Source of the DNA: Nocardioides sp. SYSU D00038
GTDB taxonomy: Bacteria > Actinomycetota > Actinomycetes > Propionibacteriales > Nocardioidaceae
DNA: 64,000 nucleotides
NCBI RefSeq assembly: GCF_016924665.1
Contig: NZ_JAFFJT010000007.1
Location: forward strand, 248,001-312,000
Direction: 5' to 3'
The position numbers and the translations under genes were made by a program. The first letter of the stretch is position 1, and every line of letters starts with the position of its first letter. This document shows positions 40,241-49,506 of the stretch, piece by piece. The notes beneath the pieces are model-generated. The model was not told the DNA's origin and searched no databases. It saw only the letters and a program-made list of their open reading frames with translations.

Positions 40241-41605
40241 ATGAGCATCACCACCCCGTCCGCCGAGACCCTGCGCGGAGCCTGCGCGGTGCACCTGCCC
40301 GGCGACCCCGGCTACGACGCCGCCCGCACCCCGTGGAACGTGAGCGTCGACCAGCGCCCGGCCGCCGTCGCCGTCCCGCGCACCGTCGACGAGGTCGTCG
40401 CGTTGGTGCGCGCCGCCACCGCCGCCGGCCTCCGGGTCGCCCCGCAGAGCACCGGCCACGGCGCCGCCGCGCTCGGCACCCACGACCTCACCGACGTCGT
40501 GCTGGTCCGGCTCCACGAGCTGACCGGCGTCACCGTCGACGCCGGGGCGCGCACCGCGCGGGTCGTCGGTGGCACCCTGTGGGCCGACGTCGTCGCCGCC
40601 GCCGCGCCGCACGGCCTGACCGCCCTCCACGGCAGCGCACCCGACGTCGCCGTCGCCGGCTACGTGCTCTCCGGCGGCCTCTCCTTCTACGGGCGCCGCG
40701 AGGGCCTCGCCTCCGGCACCCTGACCGCCGCCGAGGTCGTGACCGCCGACGGCCGCCTGGTCCGCGCCGACGAGAACGAGAACGCCGACCTGCTCTGGGC
40801 GCTGCGCGGCGGCGGGGGCAACCTCGGCGTCGTTGTCGCGATCGAGCTCGAGCTGCTACCGATCGCCGACGTGGTCGGCGGCATGCTGCTCTGGGACCGC
40901 GAGCGTGCTCCCGAGGTGCTGCGCGCGTGGGCCGCCTGGACCCGCGCGGTGCCCGAGTCGGTCACCACGTCGCTGCGGGTGATGAGCTTCCCGCCGCTGC
41001 CCGAGCTGCCGCCGTTCCTCAGCGGTCGACAGCTGGTCGTCATCGACGGCGCGGTCCTCGAGGACGACGACCGGGCCGCCGAGCTGCTCGCCCCGCTGCG
41101 GGCGCTCCAGCCCGAGATGGACACCTTCGGCCGGGTGCCGGCGGCCGCGATGCTGGAGGTCCACATGGACCCGCCCGCCCCCACCCCGGCCGTCGGCGAC
41201 CACGCGATGCTGGGCTCGCTGCCCGACGAGGCGGTCGACGCGCTGCTCGCCGAGGTCGGCCCCGGCACGTCGTCGCCGCTGATGTTCGCCGAGCTGCGCC
41301 ACCTCGGCGGTGCGTTCGCCCGGCCCACCCGCCGCGGCGGGGCGATGAGCCACGTGGTCGGCGAGTACGCGCTGCTGTGCGTGGCGGTCGCGCCGTTCCC
41401 GGAGGCCGCCACGGCCGGCAAGGCGGCGGCCGCCGCGGTGCTCACCGCGCTCGCGCCGTGGTCGCTGCCCACGGTCGCGCTCACCTTCGCCGAGAAGCGG
41501 GTCGACACCAGCGCCGGCTTCGACCCCGAGGACTGGGCCCGGCTGGCCCACCTGCGCGAGTCGTGGGACCCGCAGCGCACCCTGGTGGCCAACCACCGGG
41601 TGTGA
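40241..41605 (+). CDS. FAD-linked oxidoreductase (PCMH/berberine-bridge-like)
   Basis: A 454-residue flavoprotein. The PCMH-type FAD domain occupies about 40-210: AVAVPRTVDEVVALVRAATA, then QSTGHGAAALGTHDL (the loop that carries a His in covalently flavinylated members, TGHG here) and GYVLSGGLSFYGRREG. The substrate-binding domain and the C-terminal WDPQRTLVANHRV resemble the BBE segment, although the usual NYxD is absent. It probably oxidises a small alcohol, sugar or alkaloid-like compound. It starts at an ATG with AAGGAA upstream. It is the last gene before a repeat array. Confidence 0.85.
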   Translation: MSITTPSAETLRGACAVHLPGDPGYDAARTPWNVSVDQRPAAVAVPRTVDEVVALVRAATAAGLRVAPQSTGHGAAALGTHDLTDVVLVRLHELTGVTVDAGARTARVVGGTLWADVVAAAAPHGLTALHGSAPDVAVAGYVLSGGLSFYGRREGLASGTLTAAEVVTADGRLVRADENENADLLWALRGGGGNLGVVVAIELELLPIADVVGGMLLWDRERAPEVLRAWAAWTRAVPESVTTSLRVMSFPPLPELPPFLSGRQLVVIDGAVLEDDDRAAELLAPLRALQPEMDTFGRVPAAAMLEVHMDPPAPTPAVGDHAMLGSLPDEAVDALLAEVGPGTSSPLMFAELRHLGGAFARPTRRGGAMSHVVGEYALLCVAVAPFPEAATAGKAAAAAVLTALAPWSLPTVALTFAEKRVDTSAGFDPEDWARLAHLRESWDPQRTLVANHRV

Positions 41606-41644
41606 GCGACCGAGGCTGACGCACCGCCGCCCGGCCGGCCGCCC

Positions 41645-41862
41645 GGGCCGCGGTGAGCAGGCCCCGATCGGTGGTCAGCAAACGGAGGCTGACGCACCGC
41701 TCCCCCGCAGCCACCCCGGGCCGCGGTGAGCAGGCCCCGATCGGTGGTCAGCAGACGGAGGCTCACGCACCGCCGCCCGCAGCCACCCCGGGCCGCGGTG
41801 AGCAGGCCCCGATCGGTGGTCAGCAGACGGAGGCTCACGCACCGCCGCCCGGCCGACCGCCC
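41645..41862. repeat. Tandem palindromic repeat array 1 (three units of 72-73 nt)
   Basis: Units begin GGGCCGCGGTGAGCAGG at 41645, 41718 and 41790. Each contains GCGGTGAGC near one end and GGCTCACGCACCGC near the other, so each can fold as a hairpin. A partial unit precedes the first. The array fills the gap between convergent genes. It shares its consensus with array 2 at 57818. Confidence 0.75.
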
Positions 41863-41865
41863 CCG

Positions 41866-42510
41866 CTAGCCGGTGGCGTCGAGGAGCCCGGCGCTGACGA
41901 CGACCACGCCCGCGCCGTACTCCGCGTCGACGAAGGCCTGGATCGTTCCGTCGTCGTAGACGACGTCGGCCAGCACGTGGCCGTCGCTGCCCTGCCCGCC
42001 GTAGGCGCTCTCGACGCCGGGCAGGGCGGCGACCTCCTCGCCGATCGTGGCGAGCTCGTCGTCGGTGTACGACGTCGCGGGGCTCGGCGTCGGCGACGGC
42101 GCCTCGCTGACCGGGTTGTGCAGGGCCGCGGGCACGGCGTCGGTCACCGTGAAGGCCGTGCCGTCCCAGGTGCCGGTCAGGGCGTAGTCGCCCCAACGCA
42201 CGTCGCCCTGCTGCTCGAACGCCTCCTGGCCGTGGGTCGCCCAGTCCCAGTTGGTGATCGCCGGGCCGCCGCACTGCGGCGGGTACGACTCCGCCACCGC
42301 GCCGAGGCAGAGCTCGGGGGTGCCGGTGTCCATCACGGTCACGAGCCGGGCCGTGCGCACCGGGCCGTCGGGCACCGGCACCTCCAGCGCGGCCGGAGAG
42401 CCTCCAGAGCCGCCCGAGCCCGCCGGGTCGGCGGCGACGTCACCGCCGTCGTCGTCGGTGCAGGCGGTGAGCACGAGCAGCAGGGACGCGAGCGCGACGG
42501 CGGACCTCAT
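41866..42510 (-). CDS. Lipoprotein, paralogue of its neighbour
   Basis: A 214-residue lipoprotein with lipobox LTAC (Cys17), an acidic Gly/Ser linker and a domain containing LVTVMDTGTPELCLGAVAES, then PPQC and ITNWDWATHGQE. The pattern LVTVxDxG-ELCLGxVAxSxPPQC-WDWA is shared with the adjacent 42547 product, so the two are tandem duplicates that have diverged. The second half (VLADVVYDDGTIQAFVDAEY) suggests a small beta-rich domain. The start is the ATG at 42508-42510. Function is unknown; it is the last gene of the run downstream of hemQ. Confidence 0.8.
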   Translation of the reverse strand: MRSAVALASLLLVLTACTDDDGGDVAADPAGSGGSGGSPAALEVPVPDGPVRTARLVTVMDTGTPELCLGAVAESYPPQCGGPAITNWDWATHGQEAFEQQGDVRWGDYALTGTWDGTAFTVTDAVPAALHNPVSEAPSPTPSPATSYTDDELATIGEEVAALPGVESAYGGQGSDGHVLADVVYDDGTIQAFVDAEYGAGVVVVSAGLLDATG

Positions 42511-42546
42511 GCTGGGTCGGACGCCGGACGCCACGAGTGGGTTCCG

Positions 42547-43224
42547 TCAGCCCGCCACCGGCCGGAGCGCGGAGACCACCACGACGGTGCCCTCGCCCCA
42601 CTCTTGGTCGGCCCAGGCCTGGAGGGTGCCGTCGTCGTGGACGACGTCCACCGTGACCACGCCGCCGACGACCATGGAGCCGAGGAAGCCGGGCACGTCG
42701 GAGGCCTCCTGCTGGAGCTGGGCCACCCGCTCGTCGTCGAGCTCCGCCGGCGTGGGGTCGCAGTCGGCCTGCCCCGACGCCGCGCACGGCGGGGAAGGCG
42801 TGGACGGCGTGGACGGCGTGGCGGAGGGGGCCGGCGGGTCGTGGAGCGCGGCGGGGACCACCTCGGTGGGGGTCAGTGCGGTGCCGTCGAAGGTGCCGGT
42901 GACCGCGAACTCGGCCCACCGCGTCCGCCCCGCCGTCTCGACGCCCTCCGGGTGCTCGGCCCAGTCCCAGCCCACCAGCGGGGTGCCGGAGCACTGCGGC
43001 GGGTGGCTGAGCGCGACCGGGCCCAGGCACAGCTCGGCACCGCCACCGTCGTCGAGCACCGTCACCAACCCGGTCGTCACCGGCCCGTCGGCCGCCGGGA
43101 TCGCCGTCGGCCGCTCGAGCGAGGTCGCCGGACCTGCATCGGGCCCGCCGTCGCGACCGGTGTCGTCGTCCCCGCAGCCCGCGGCGACCAGCGCCAGCGC
43201 GGCGACCAGCAGGGCGGCCCTCAC
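42547..43224 (-). CDS. Lipoprotein, paralogue of its neighbour
   Basis: A 225-residue lipoprotein with lipobox AAGC (Cys17). It shares the core GLVTVLDDGGGAELCLGPVA, HPPQCSGTPLVGWDWAEHPE and VTVDVVHDDGTLQAWADQEW with the 41866 product. Its insert is Pro/Ser/Thr-rich with an extra Cys pair (CAASGQADCDP). The GTG start lies 1 nt after the hemQ stop (TGA-C-GTG), so it is translated with hemQ. No link between haem synthesis and this family is known to me. Confidence 0.8.
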   Translation of the reverse strand: MRAALLVAALALVAAGCGDDDTGRDGGPDAGPATSLERPTAIPAADGPVTTGLVTVLDDGGGAELCLGPVALSHPPQCSGTPLVGWDWAEHPEGVETAGRTRWAEFAVTGTFDGTALTPTEVVPAALHDPPAPSATPSTPSTPSPPCAASGQADCDPTPAELDDERVAQLQQEASDVPGFLGSMVVGGVVTVDVVHDDGTLQAWADQEWGEGTVVVVSALRPVAG

Positions 43225-43225
43225 G

Positions 43226-43933
43226 TCAGGGCAGCCGGTCGACGAGGTCGGCCACCGGCACCAGCGAGCCGGTGTAGAACGGCACCTCCTCGCGGACGTG
43301 CCGCCGTGCGTCGGAGGCTCGTAGGTGGCGCATCAGGTCGACGATCCGGTGCAGCTCGTCGGCCTCGAAGGCCAGCATCCACTCGTAGTCGCCCAGCGCG
43401 AACGACGCGACGGTGTTGGCGCGCACGTCGGCGTAGTCGCGGGCCATCTTGCCGTGCTCGGCGAGCATCCGGCGGCGCTCGGACTCCTCGAGGAGGTACC
43501 AGTCGTAGGAGCGCACGAAGGGGTAGACGCAGACGTGCGCCTTGGGCGCCTCGTCGTTGAGGAACGCGGGGACGTGGCTCTTGTTGAACTCCGCCGGCCG
43601 GTGCAGCGCCAGCTGCGACCACACCGGCTCGAGGCGGCGGCCGAACGCCGTGCGGCGGAACCGGTGGTAGGCGAGCTGGAGCTCCTCCGAGGTGGTGGCG
43701 TGCCACCACACCATCACGTCGGCGTCGGCGCGCAGGCCGCTGACGTCGTAGACGCCGCGCACGACGACGTCGGCCTCGGCGAGCTCGGCGAACAGCTTCT
43801 CCACCTCGGCCCCCTCGGCGGCGCGGTCGGCGTCACCGAGCACGTCGGCGAGGCGGAACACCGACCACATCGTGTAGCGGATGGCGTCGTTGATCTCGCG
43901 GACCCGGGCGGCGTTGGACTTCTGCTCGCTCAT
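43226..43933 (-). CDS. hemQ: Coproheme decarboxylase
   Basis: A 235-residue enzyme converting coproheme to protohaem with peroxide, the last step of the coproporphyrin-dependent pathway of Gram-positives. [17 protein letters not shown] contains the catalytic Tyr137, and [13 protein letters not shown] contains the proximal His160. [20 protein letters not shown] is the family's C-terminal signature, and the length fits actinobacterial HemQ (about 230). The start is the ATG at 43931-43933, giving [26 protein letters not shown] lies 6 nt upstream and may be a -10. It is divergent from the serine hydrolase. The other pathway genes lie at 53124 and 59886. Confidence 0.95.
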   Translation of the reverse strand: MSEQKSNAARVREINDAIRYTMWSVFRLADVLGDADRAAEGAEVEKLFAELAEADVVVRGVYDVSGLRADADVMVWWHATTSEELQLAYHRFRRTAFGRRLEPVWSQLALHRPAEFNKSHVPAFLNDEAPKAHVCVYPFVRSYDWYLLEESERRRMLAEHGKMARDYADVRANTVASFALGDYEWMLAFEADELHRIVDLMRHLRASDARRHVREEVPFYTGSLVPVADLVDRLP

Positions 43934-43970
43934 GCCCCCATTGTGCCGCCCGGTGCGCGAGGATCGGCAG

Positions 43971-45014
43971 GTGGCACATCCCGTGGAGCAAGCGCTGCGC
44001 GACCTGGAGGCGGCCGGCGCCGAGCCGGGCGGCGCCGCCTGCGTGGTCCGTGACGGCCGGATCGAGCTCGAGGTGCTGGTCGGCACCACCGACGGCACCA
44101 CCCCATGGGCCGGCGACACCCTGGTGATGGCCTACTCGGTGGCCAAGCCCTTCGCGGCGCTGACCGTGCTCACCGCGGTCGCCGAGGGCGCGCTCGGGCT
44201 CGACCAGCGGGTGGCGGAGCTGTGGCCCGAGTACGCCACGCACGGCAAGGAGGCCACCACGGTGCGCCACGTGCTCAGCCACCAGGCCGGGCTGCCGTGC
44301 TTCCCCGAGGCCGCCGCCGACCTGGCCTACGACGACCAGGACGCGCTCGCCGACCTGCTGGCGGGCGCCACCCCGGACCACCCTCCCGGGGAGGGCATCG
44401 GGGAGCACGCGCTGACCTACGGCACCCTGTGCGACCGGCTGGTGCGCGCGGCCACGGGCGACGACCTCGCCGACCGCTTCGGCCGGATCGCCGCCGAGCA
44501 CGGCTGGGACCTGCACCTGCGGGTGCCCGAGGCCGACCTGACCCGGGTGGCCGACGTGGTGGCGCTGGGCGACTGGCCGGCGACGTACCTCTCCGACGAG
44601 CGGTGGGCCCCGGCCCTGGGCCGCCCGCCCGGCGTCCTCGACCCCGCCGAGCTCAACTCCCCGCGCTGGCGGCGCACCAGCATGGCGGCGATCTCGATGC
44701 ACGCCTCGGCCCGCGGGCTGGCCCTCTTCTACGACGACGTGACCCGCCCGGGCGGGGCGGTCGCCGCGCTGCTGGGCCCCGACCTGCACGCGGCGTACGT
44801 CTCGGCGCAGGTGGTCGGTCACGACCGGGTGCTCGACCGCGAGGTGCGGTGGACCCTGGGCTTCCAGGTCGACGACGAGGACCTCGGCATGGGCGGCGCC
44901 GGCGGCTGCGCGGGCTGGTGGTCGTTCGTCGGCGACCACGCTGTCGGCTACGTCAGCCGCGGCCTCGGCGCCCAGGGGGCGGACGCGGTCTGGGACGCGC
45001 TCACCGGCGGCTGA
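43971..45014 (+). CDS. Serine hydrolase (class C beta-lactamase family)
   Basis: A 347-residue protein of the beta-lactamase/transpeptidase-like family. [20 protein letters not shown] contains the SxxK nucleophile motif, [19 protein letters not shown] is the typical second block, and the Y-x-N position reads YGT ([14 protein letters not shown]). [12 protein letters not shown] may stand for the HxG/KTG region. No signal peptide is visible, so it is probably cytoplasmic and an esterase or peptidase, not a lactamase. The start is GTG at 43971 with GAGG 8 nt upstream. Confidence 0.85.
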   Translation: MAHPVEQALRDLEAAGAEPGGAACVVRDGRIELEVLVGTTDGTTPWAGDTLVMAYSVAKPFAALTVLTAVAEGALGLDQRVAELWPEYATHGKEATTVRHVLSHQAGLPCFPEAAADLAYDDQDALADLLAGATPDHPPGEGIGEHALTYGTLCDRLVRAATGDDLADRFGRIAAEHGWDLHLRVPEADLTRVADVVALGDWPATYLSDERWAPALGRPPGVLDPAELNSPRWRRTSMAAISMHASARGLALFYDDVTRPGGAVAALLGPDLHAAYVSAQVVGHDRVLDREVRWTLGFQVDDEDLGMGGAGGCAGWWSFVGDHAVGYVSRGLGAQGADAVWDALTGG

Positions 45015-45090
45015 CCGCAGCGGCCCGCGACGATCGGGCGGCGCCCCGCCCGGCCTCGGCAGGGTGGTCGCGACAGGGAGGAGGACCACC

Positions 45091-45975
45091 GTGATCACCG
45101 AGCTCAACCGGGTCGTCGACGCCGTCGAGGACCACCTCACCACCGAGGCGGGTGACCTTGACGTGGCCGCGCTCGCCCGCGAGCTGGCCACGACCGAGCA
45201 CCACCTGCGCCGGATGTTCGCGGCCCTCGCCGGCATCGGCCTGACGGAGTACGTCCGGCGCCGTCGGATGACCGTGGCGGCCGGTGCGGTGGTGGCCGGG
45301 CAGGACGACCTGCTCACCATCGCGGTGCGCCACGGCTACGGCTCGAGCGAGGCGTTCGGGCGGGCGTTCCGCGCCGTCCACGGCGCCCCGCCCGGCGACG
45401 TGCGGCGCGACGGCGGTCCTCTCCGCACACAGCAACGGATCAGGTTCCGCCTGACCGTGGAAGGGAGCACCCCCATGGATGCCCGCATCGTCGAGAAGCC
45501 CGCGTTCACCCTCGTCGGCCGCGCCGCCCGCGTGCCGCTGATCCACTCCGGCGTCAACCCCCACATCGCCGAGCACGTCGCCTCGGTGCCGGTGGAGGAG
45601 ACGCTCCTGCTCAAGGAGCTGTCGGACCAGGAGCCGGTCGGTGTGCTCGCGGTGACCGACGACCTCGACCCCGACGACCCCGCCGACCGGGCCGAGGGCG
45701 CGATGCTCACCTACCTGCACGGGGTCGCCACCAGCCGCCCCGCCCCGGACGGCTTCGACGTGATCGAGGTGCCGGCGCACACCTGGGTGGTGTTCCGCTC
45801 GGAGGGGCCGCACCCCGAGGCGCTGCAGCAGATGTGGGCCGCCACCGCGACCGACTGGTTCCCGTCGAACCCCTACCGGCTGGTGCCGGGCCCCGAGCTC
45901 CTGTCGGTGCTGGAGTTCGACGACGACTGGACCCGGGCCACCTGCGAGCTGTGGATGCCGGTCGAGCCGGCCTGA
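45091..45975 (+). CDS. AraC-type regulator with GyrI-like effector domain
   Basis: A 294-residue regulator. Residues about 5-110 hold two helix-turn-helix motifs of AraC type (VAALARELATTEHHLRRMFA, TIAVRHGYGSSEAFGRAFRA). Residues about 135-294 are a GyrI/SOUL-like small-molecule-binding domain (VEKPAFTLVGRAARVPL, VIEVPAHTWVVFRSEGPHPE), as in Rob/BmrR-type multidrug sensors. The GTG at 45091 has a strong GGAGGAGGA SD. Its 3' end is 3 nt from the convergent response-regulator gene. It may autoregulate or control the adjacent serine hydrolase. Confidence 0.85.
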   Translation: MITELNRVVDAVEDHLTTEAGDLDVAALARELATTEHHLRRMFAALAGIGLTEYVRRRRMTVAAGAVVAGQDDLLTIAVRHGYGSSEAFGRAFRAVHGAPPGDVRRDGGPLRTQQRIRFRLTVEGSTPMDARIVEKPAFTLVGRAARVPLIHSGVNPHIAEHVASVPVEETLLLKELSDQEPVGVLAVTDDLDPDDPADRAEGAMLTYLHGVATSRPAPDGFDVIEVPAHTWVVFRSEGPHPEALQQMWAATATDWFPSNPYRLVPGPELLSVLEFDDDWTRATCELWMPVEPA

Positions 45976-45978
45976 GGG

Positions 45979-46632
45979 TCAGCCGCCGCCGAGGCCGGCG
46001 TCGCGGGCCCGGATGATGGCCTCGGCGCGATCGGTGGCCTGGAGCTTGGCCAGGATCGTGGAGACGTAGTTGCGCACCGTCTTGGGCGCGAGGAACAGCT
46101 CCTCGGCGATCCGGAGATTGTTGCGGCCCGCGGCGACCAGGTCGAGGATCTGCACCTCGCGCTCCGTCAGCTCCGGGAACGGCGACCGGTCGGGCCCGGT
46201 GCCCGCGCCCGAGAGCAGGTCGCCGATCCGCGATACCAGCGAGGCGCCGAAGACGATCCCGCCCGCGTGCACGGTCGAGATCGCGCGGTGCACCTCGTCC
46301 TGGCTGGCGCCCTTCACCAGGTAGCCGCGGGCCCCGGCACGAACGGCCGCGAGCAGGGTGCCGTCGTCCTCGCCCATGGTCAGCACCAGCACCCGGGTGT
46401 CGGGCACCTGGGCGGTGAGCCGCCGGGTCGCCTCGATGCCGTGGAGCACGGGCATCTGCAGGTCCATCACCACGACGTCGGGGCGCAGCCGCACCGCCTG
46501 CGCGACCGCCTCGGCGCCGTCGGCGGCGGTGCCGACGACCTCTACGGCGTCGCGCGTCGAGAGCAGCGAGGCCAGCCCGTCGCGGAAGACGGGGTGGTCG
46601 TCGGCGACGAGCACCCGCACCGGCGCGCTCAT
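45979..46632 (-). CDS. NarL-family response regulator (system 1)
   Basis: A 217-residue DNA-binding response regulator. The receiver domain has the acidic pair in VLVADDHPVF, Asp57 (VVVMDLQMP) as phosphorylation site and the Lys in RGYLVKGASQ. The LuxR HTH is FPELTEREVQILDLVAAGRN and APKTVRNYVSTILAKLQ. The ATG (46630-46632) overlaps the histidine-kinase stop by ATGA. It is clearly paralogous to the regulator at 49507 over its whole length. Targets are unknown; the divergent small membrane protein at 48880 is a candidate. Confidence 0.93.
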   Translation of the reverse strand: MSAPVRVLVADDHPVFRDGLASLLSTRDAVEVVGTAADGAEAVAQAVRLRPDVVVMDLQMPVLHGIEATRRLTAQVPDTRVLVLTMGEDDGTLLAAVRAGARGYLVKGASQDEVHRAISTVHAGGIVFGASLVSRIGDLLSGAGTGPDRSPFPELTEREVQILDLVAAGRNNLRIAEELFLAPKTVRNYVSTILAKLQATDRAEAIIRARDAGLGGG

Positions 46633-48701
46633 CGTCCCACCCCCACGGACGCGGGCACCAGCGGCAGCCGGGCCCGCACCCGGGTGCCGCCACCGGCGGG
46701 GCAGTCGACCTGGGCGTGGCCGCCGAGCTCGTCGGCCCGCTCGCGCATCGACCGCAGCCCGACCCCTGCCGGCACCGAGGGGTGGATGCCGCGGCCGTCG
46801 TCGCGCACCTCCACCAGCAGGTCGGCAGGTCCGCCCACCAGCCGCACGGTGATCCGCGACGCCGCCGCGTGCCGCACCGCGTTGGTCACCCCCTCCGAGG
46901 CGATCCGGAACGCCGCGACCTCGACCGCGGCCGGGAGCACCGGCAGGTCGACCGGCTCGACCTCCACCGCCACCCCGTCGGGCCGCACCCGCTCCACCTG
47001 CTGGCGCAGCGCGTCGAGCAGCCCGAGGTCGTCGAGCGCGGGCGGGCGCAGGTCGTGCACCAGCCGGCGCACGTCGGCGAGCGCCTCGGTGATGTCGGCG
47101 CGCGAGCGCAGCACCATCCGCCGCGCGGCCCCGGGGTCGTCGTCGAGCGCGTTGGCGACGGCGTCGAGCCGCATCGCCACCCCGCCGAGCACCGGGCCGA
47201 GCCCGTCGTGGAGGTCGCGTCGGATCCGGCGGCGGTCCTCCTCGCGGTCGAGCACCAGCCGCTCGCGGCTGGCGCGCAGGTCGGCGGCCAGCCGGCTGCT
47301 CCGCATCGCCGCCGCCCCCTGGCGCACCACGTCGAAGAGCAGCTCCTGGTCGCGCCGCGACAGCATGGTGCGCAGGCCCCGGTCGGGCAGCACCAGCCGG
47401 CCGATCTCCTCGGCGCCGTAGCGGATCGGCACCTCGCGGGTCGCCGTCGGCTCGGTGCCGTGGGTGGCGACCAGCACGCCCCCGCCGTGACCGACCACCT
47501 CGACCCGCACGTAGCCGAGCCCGAACGCGTCGGCCACCTCGGCGGCCAGTGCGGGCAGCTGGGTCTCGACGTCGGTGGCCTCCTCGAGCCGGGCCGCCAG
47601 CCCGGCGACCACGTCGTAGCGGTCGCCGCGCCGGCCCACGAGCGCGCGCCGCACCAGTGCGCCGAACCAGGTGCGCAGCGGCCCGTACGCCGCCACCGCG
47701 ACCACCAGCACCAGGAGCGTGACCCGCCGCTCGTCGAGGCGGGTGCCGAGGACGGCGTCGAGCAGGCCGACGAGCGCGAGGTCGAAGCCCACCACCGTGG
47801 CCGAGACCGCGGCGAAGACCAGGGTGCCGCCCATCAGCGCGTCGACGTCGGTGACCTCGGGCGCCACGACGCCGATCGTCACCGACACCGCGGTCACGGC
47901 CAGGCAGAGCACCAGGGCCACCCAGGCCGGCGCGCCCACCGGCGCGACCAGGGCCAGCGCGCCGAAGACCAGGCACATCACCGCGGCCCAGCCGAGCCAC
48001 CGCAGCCGCAGCCGCTCGGTGCCGACCGCCCGGCGCTGCCGCACGAAGACGAGCAGCACGGCCAGCGGCACCGACAGCAGCGTCAGCCCCCGGGCCCAGC
48101 GCAGCACCTCGGCGTACGCCGCCGGGTCGACCGGCAGGCCGGGCACCCCGGTGTCCAGCGGCAGCGGCGAGAGCCGCGCCACCGCCTCGCCCGGGGCGAA
48201 CCAGAGCGCCACCGCCAGCACGCCCGAGAGCCCCACGCAGGCGAGCGCCGTCCAGCGCCACCACCCCGCCAGCAGCCGCCCGTCGGGGTAGAGCACCAGC
48301 ACCACCGGCAGCCCGCACAGCAGCACCGCGCAGAACTGGGCGACGACCCACAGCGCGAACCCCGTCAGCGGCAGCACCGGGTCGTGCGCCAGGCCGTGCA
48401 CCACCCACGACTCGGCCAGCCCGGCCAGTGCCCAGAGCAACCCGGTGCCGGCCATCACCACGCCGACCCGGTGGCGGGGGCGCAGGGTCAGCACCGTGGC
48501 CGCGCAGGCCGTGACGAGCAGGCCCACCGCGCCGGTGGGTCCACCCCAGCCCAGGTCGGCCCGCTGCCGGTCGGCGGCGTCGTGCCGGAGGTCGAGCAGC
48601 AGCGCCGCGACCACCAGCGCCAGGGCGACCGCCACCACCAGCGTCGGCCCGGGTCGCAGCCGCCGGGCCCGGGAGCCCCGGGGAGCGGTGGTCGCGGTCA
48701 C
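46629..48701 (-). CDS. Sensor histidine kinase, NarL/LiaS-like with multi-TM and GAF-like domains (system 1)
   Basis: A 690-residue kinase. The N-terminal half has about 9-10 membrane segments (TLVVAVALALVVAALLLDL, VGVVMAGTGLLWALAGLAES, LLVLVVAVAAYGPLRTWFGA). A GAF-like region follows (DAFGLGYVRVEVVGHGGG), then the HisKA_3 box REEDRRRIRRDLHDGLGPVL (written here without flanks) with its phospho-His, and a HATPase_c domain (VTNAVRHAAASRITVRL, DGRGIHPSV, GVGLRSMRERADELGG). The start is GTG at 48699-48701, just before the first TM, although the open frame is 121 codons longer. It is paralogous to the kinase at 50160. Confidence 0.9.
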   Translation of the reverse strand: MTATTAPRGSRARRLRPGPTLVVAVALALVVAALLLDLRHDAADRQRADLGWGGPTGAVGLLVTACAATVLTLRPRHRVGVVMAGTGLLWALAGLAESWVVHGLAHDPVLPLTGFALWVVAQFCAVLLCGLPVVLVLYPDGRLLAGWWRWTALACVGLSGVLAVALWFAPGEAVARLSPLPLDTGVPGLPVDPAAYAEVLRWARGLTLLSVPLAVLLVFVRQRRAVGTERLRLRWLGWAAVMCLVFGALALVAPVGAPAWVALVLCLAVTAVSVTIGVVAPEVTDVDALMGGTLVFAAVSATVVGFDLALVGLLDAVLGTRLDERRVTLLVLVVAVAAYGPLRTWFGALVRRALVGRRGDRYDVVAGLAARLEEATDVETQLPALAAEVADAFGLGYVRVEVVGHGGGVLVATHGTEPTATREVPIRYGAEEIGRLVLPDRGLRTMLSRRDQELLFDVVRQGAAAMRSSRLAADLRASRERLVLDREEDRRRIRRDLHDGLGPVLGGVAMRLDAVANALDDDPGAARRMVLRSRADITEALADVRRLVHDLRPPALDDLGLLDALRQQVERVRPDGVAVEVEPVDLPVLPAAVEVAAFRIASEGVTNAVRHAAASRITVRLVGGPADLLVEVRDDGRGIHPSVPAGVGLRSMRERADELGGHAQVDCPAGGGTRVRARLPLVPASVGVGR

Positions 48702-48879
48702 CGCAGCAGTCTGCGCGCCGACCCGTCCCGGGGTCGCGGGCCGATCGTCCCGAGGTGGCTGGGACGCAGGAGGGGACGCGGCCGGGGACGCCCCGGAGGA
48801 CGCCGTCCCCTGCCGTCGGGAGCCCGGCCCCGCGACGGTGGCGGCGGAGCAGTCCCCCAGCCAGCGCAAGGAGCCACCG

Positions 48880-49503
48880 ATGAGCCTCGAGCAGACCCCG
48901 CCCGCCGCCCGTTCCGACGTCCGGCCCACCCCTCCGCCGACCGACGCCGCGCCTGGCCGGCCGTACGTCGTGCCGGGCGTGCTGCTGACCCTCGGCGCCG
49001 TCGGCTGGGCCACCGGGCAGCTGCTCTTCGGGCTCGACCCCGAGACCCGCGCCGACCGCCTCACCTACGCCGCGCTGGGGGCGCCGTTCCAGCTCGGGCT
49101 GCTCGGGCTGCTCTGGGTGGTCGACCGCACCCGGGCGCTCGGCCAGGGCCGGGTCGCCCACGTCTACGTGCGCGTGGTGGCGGTCCTGGTCGTGCTGGCG
49201 ATCGGCTCGACGATCTCCGACGCGGTCGGGGCCACCGACATGGACCGGGTCGGCTGGGCGCTGCTCGACGCGAGCTGGCCGCTGTCGATGCTCGGCATGT
49301 TCACGGTCGGCGTGCGGATCGCGATCGCGGGCCGGTGGCGCGGACCGGCGCGCTGGTGGCCGCTGGGCGCCGAGAGCTGGGCGCTGGTCGTCATCCCGGT
49401 GATGGGAGCCTTCGGCGACGACGTGGGCCTCGCGGTCTCGGTGGTCCACCTTTGCCTGGGCTACGGCGGTCTCGGCGTCGTGGTCGCCCGCAAGCAGGGC
49501 TGA
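48880..49503 (+). CDS. Small integral membrane protein between two two-component systems
   Basis: A 207-residue protein with a Pro-rich cytoplasmic N-terminus and about 5-6 hydrophobic segments (YVVPGVLLTLGAVGWATGQL, VYVRVVAVLVVLAIGSTISD, VSVVHLCLGYGGLGVVVARK). I recognise no family. The ATG at 48880 has AAGGAG 6 nt upstream. It is divergent from kinase 1 across 178 nt and convergent, with a 3-nt gap, with regulator 2. Genes placed like this often encode the output or signal-modulating protein of the adjacent system, which is inference here. Confidence 0.75.
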   Translation: MSLEQTPPAARSDVRPTPPPTDAAPGRPYVVPGVLLTLGAVGWATGQLLFGLDPETRADRLTYAALGAPFQLGLLGLLWVVDRTRALGQGRVAHVYVRVVAVLVVLAIGSTISDAVGATDMDRVGWALLDASWPLSMLGMFTVGVRIAIAGRWRGPARWWPLGAESWALVVIPVMGAFGDDVGLAVSVVHLCLGYGGLGVVVARKQG

Positions 49504-49506
49504 GGG

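Noticed and set aside
41645..41862. CRISPR array
   Set aside because: The units are near-identical along their full length, with no unique spacers, and there are no cas genes. The same applies to 57818-58050.
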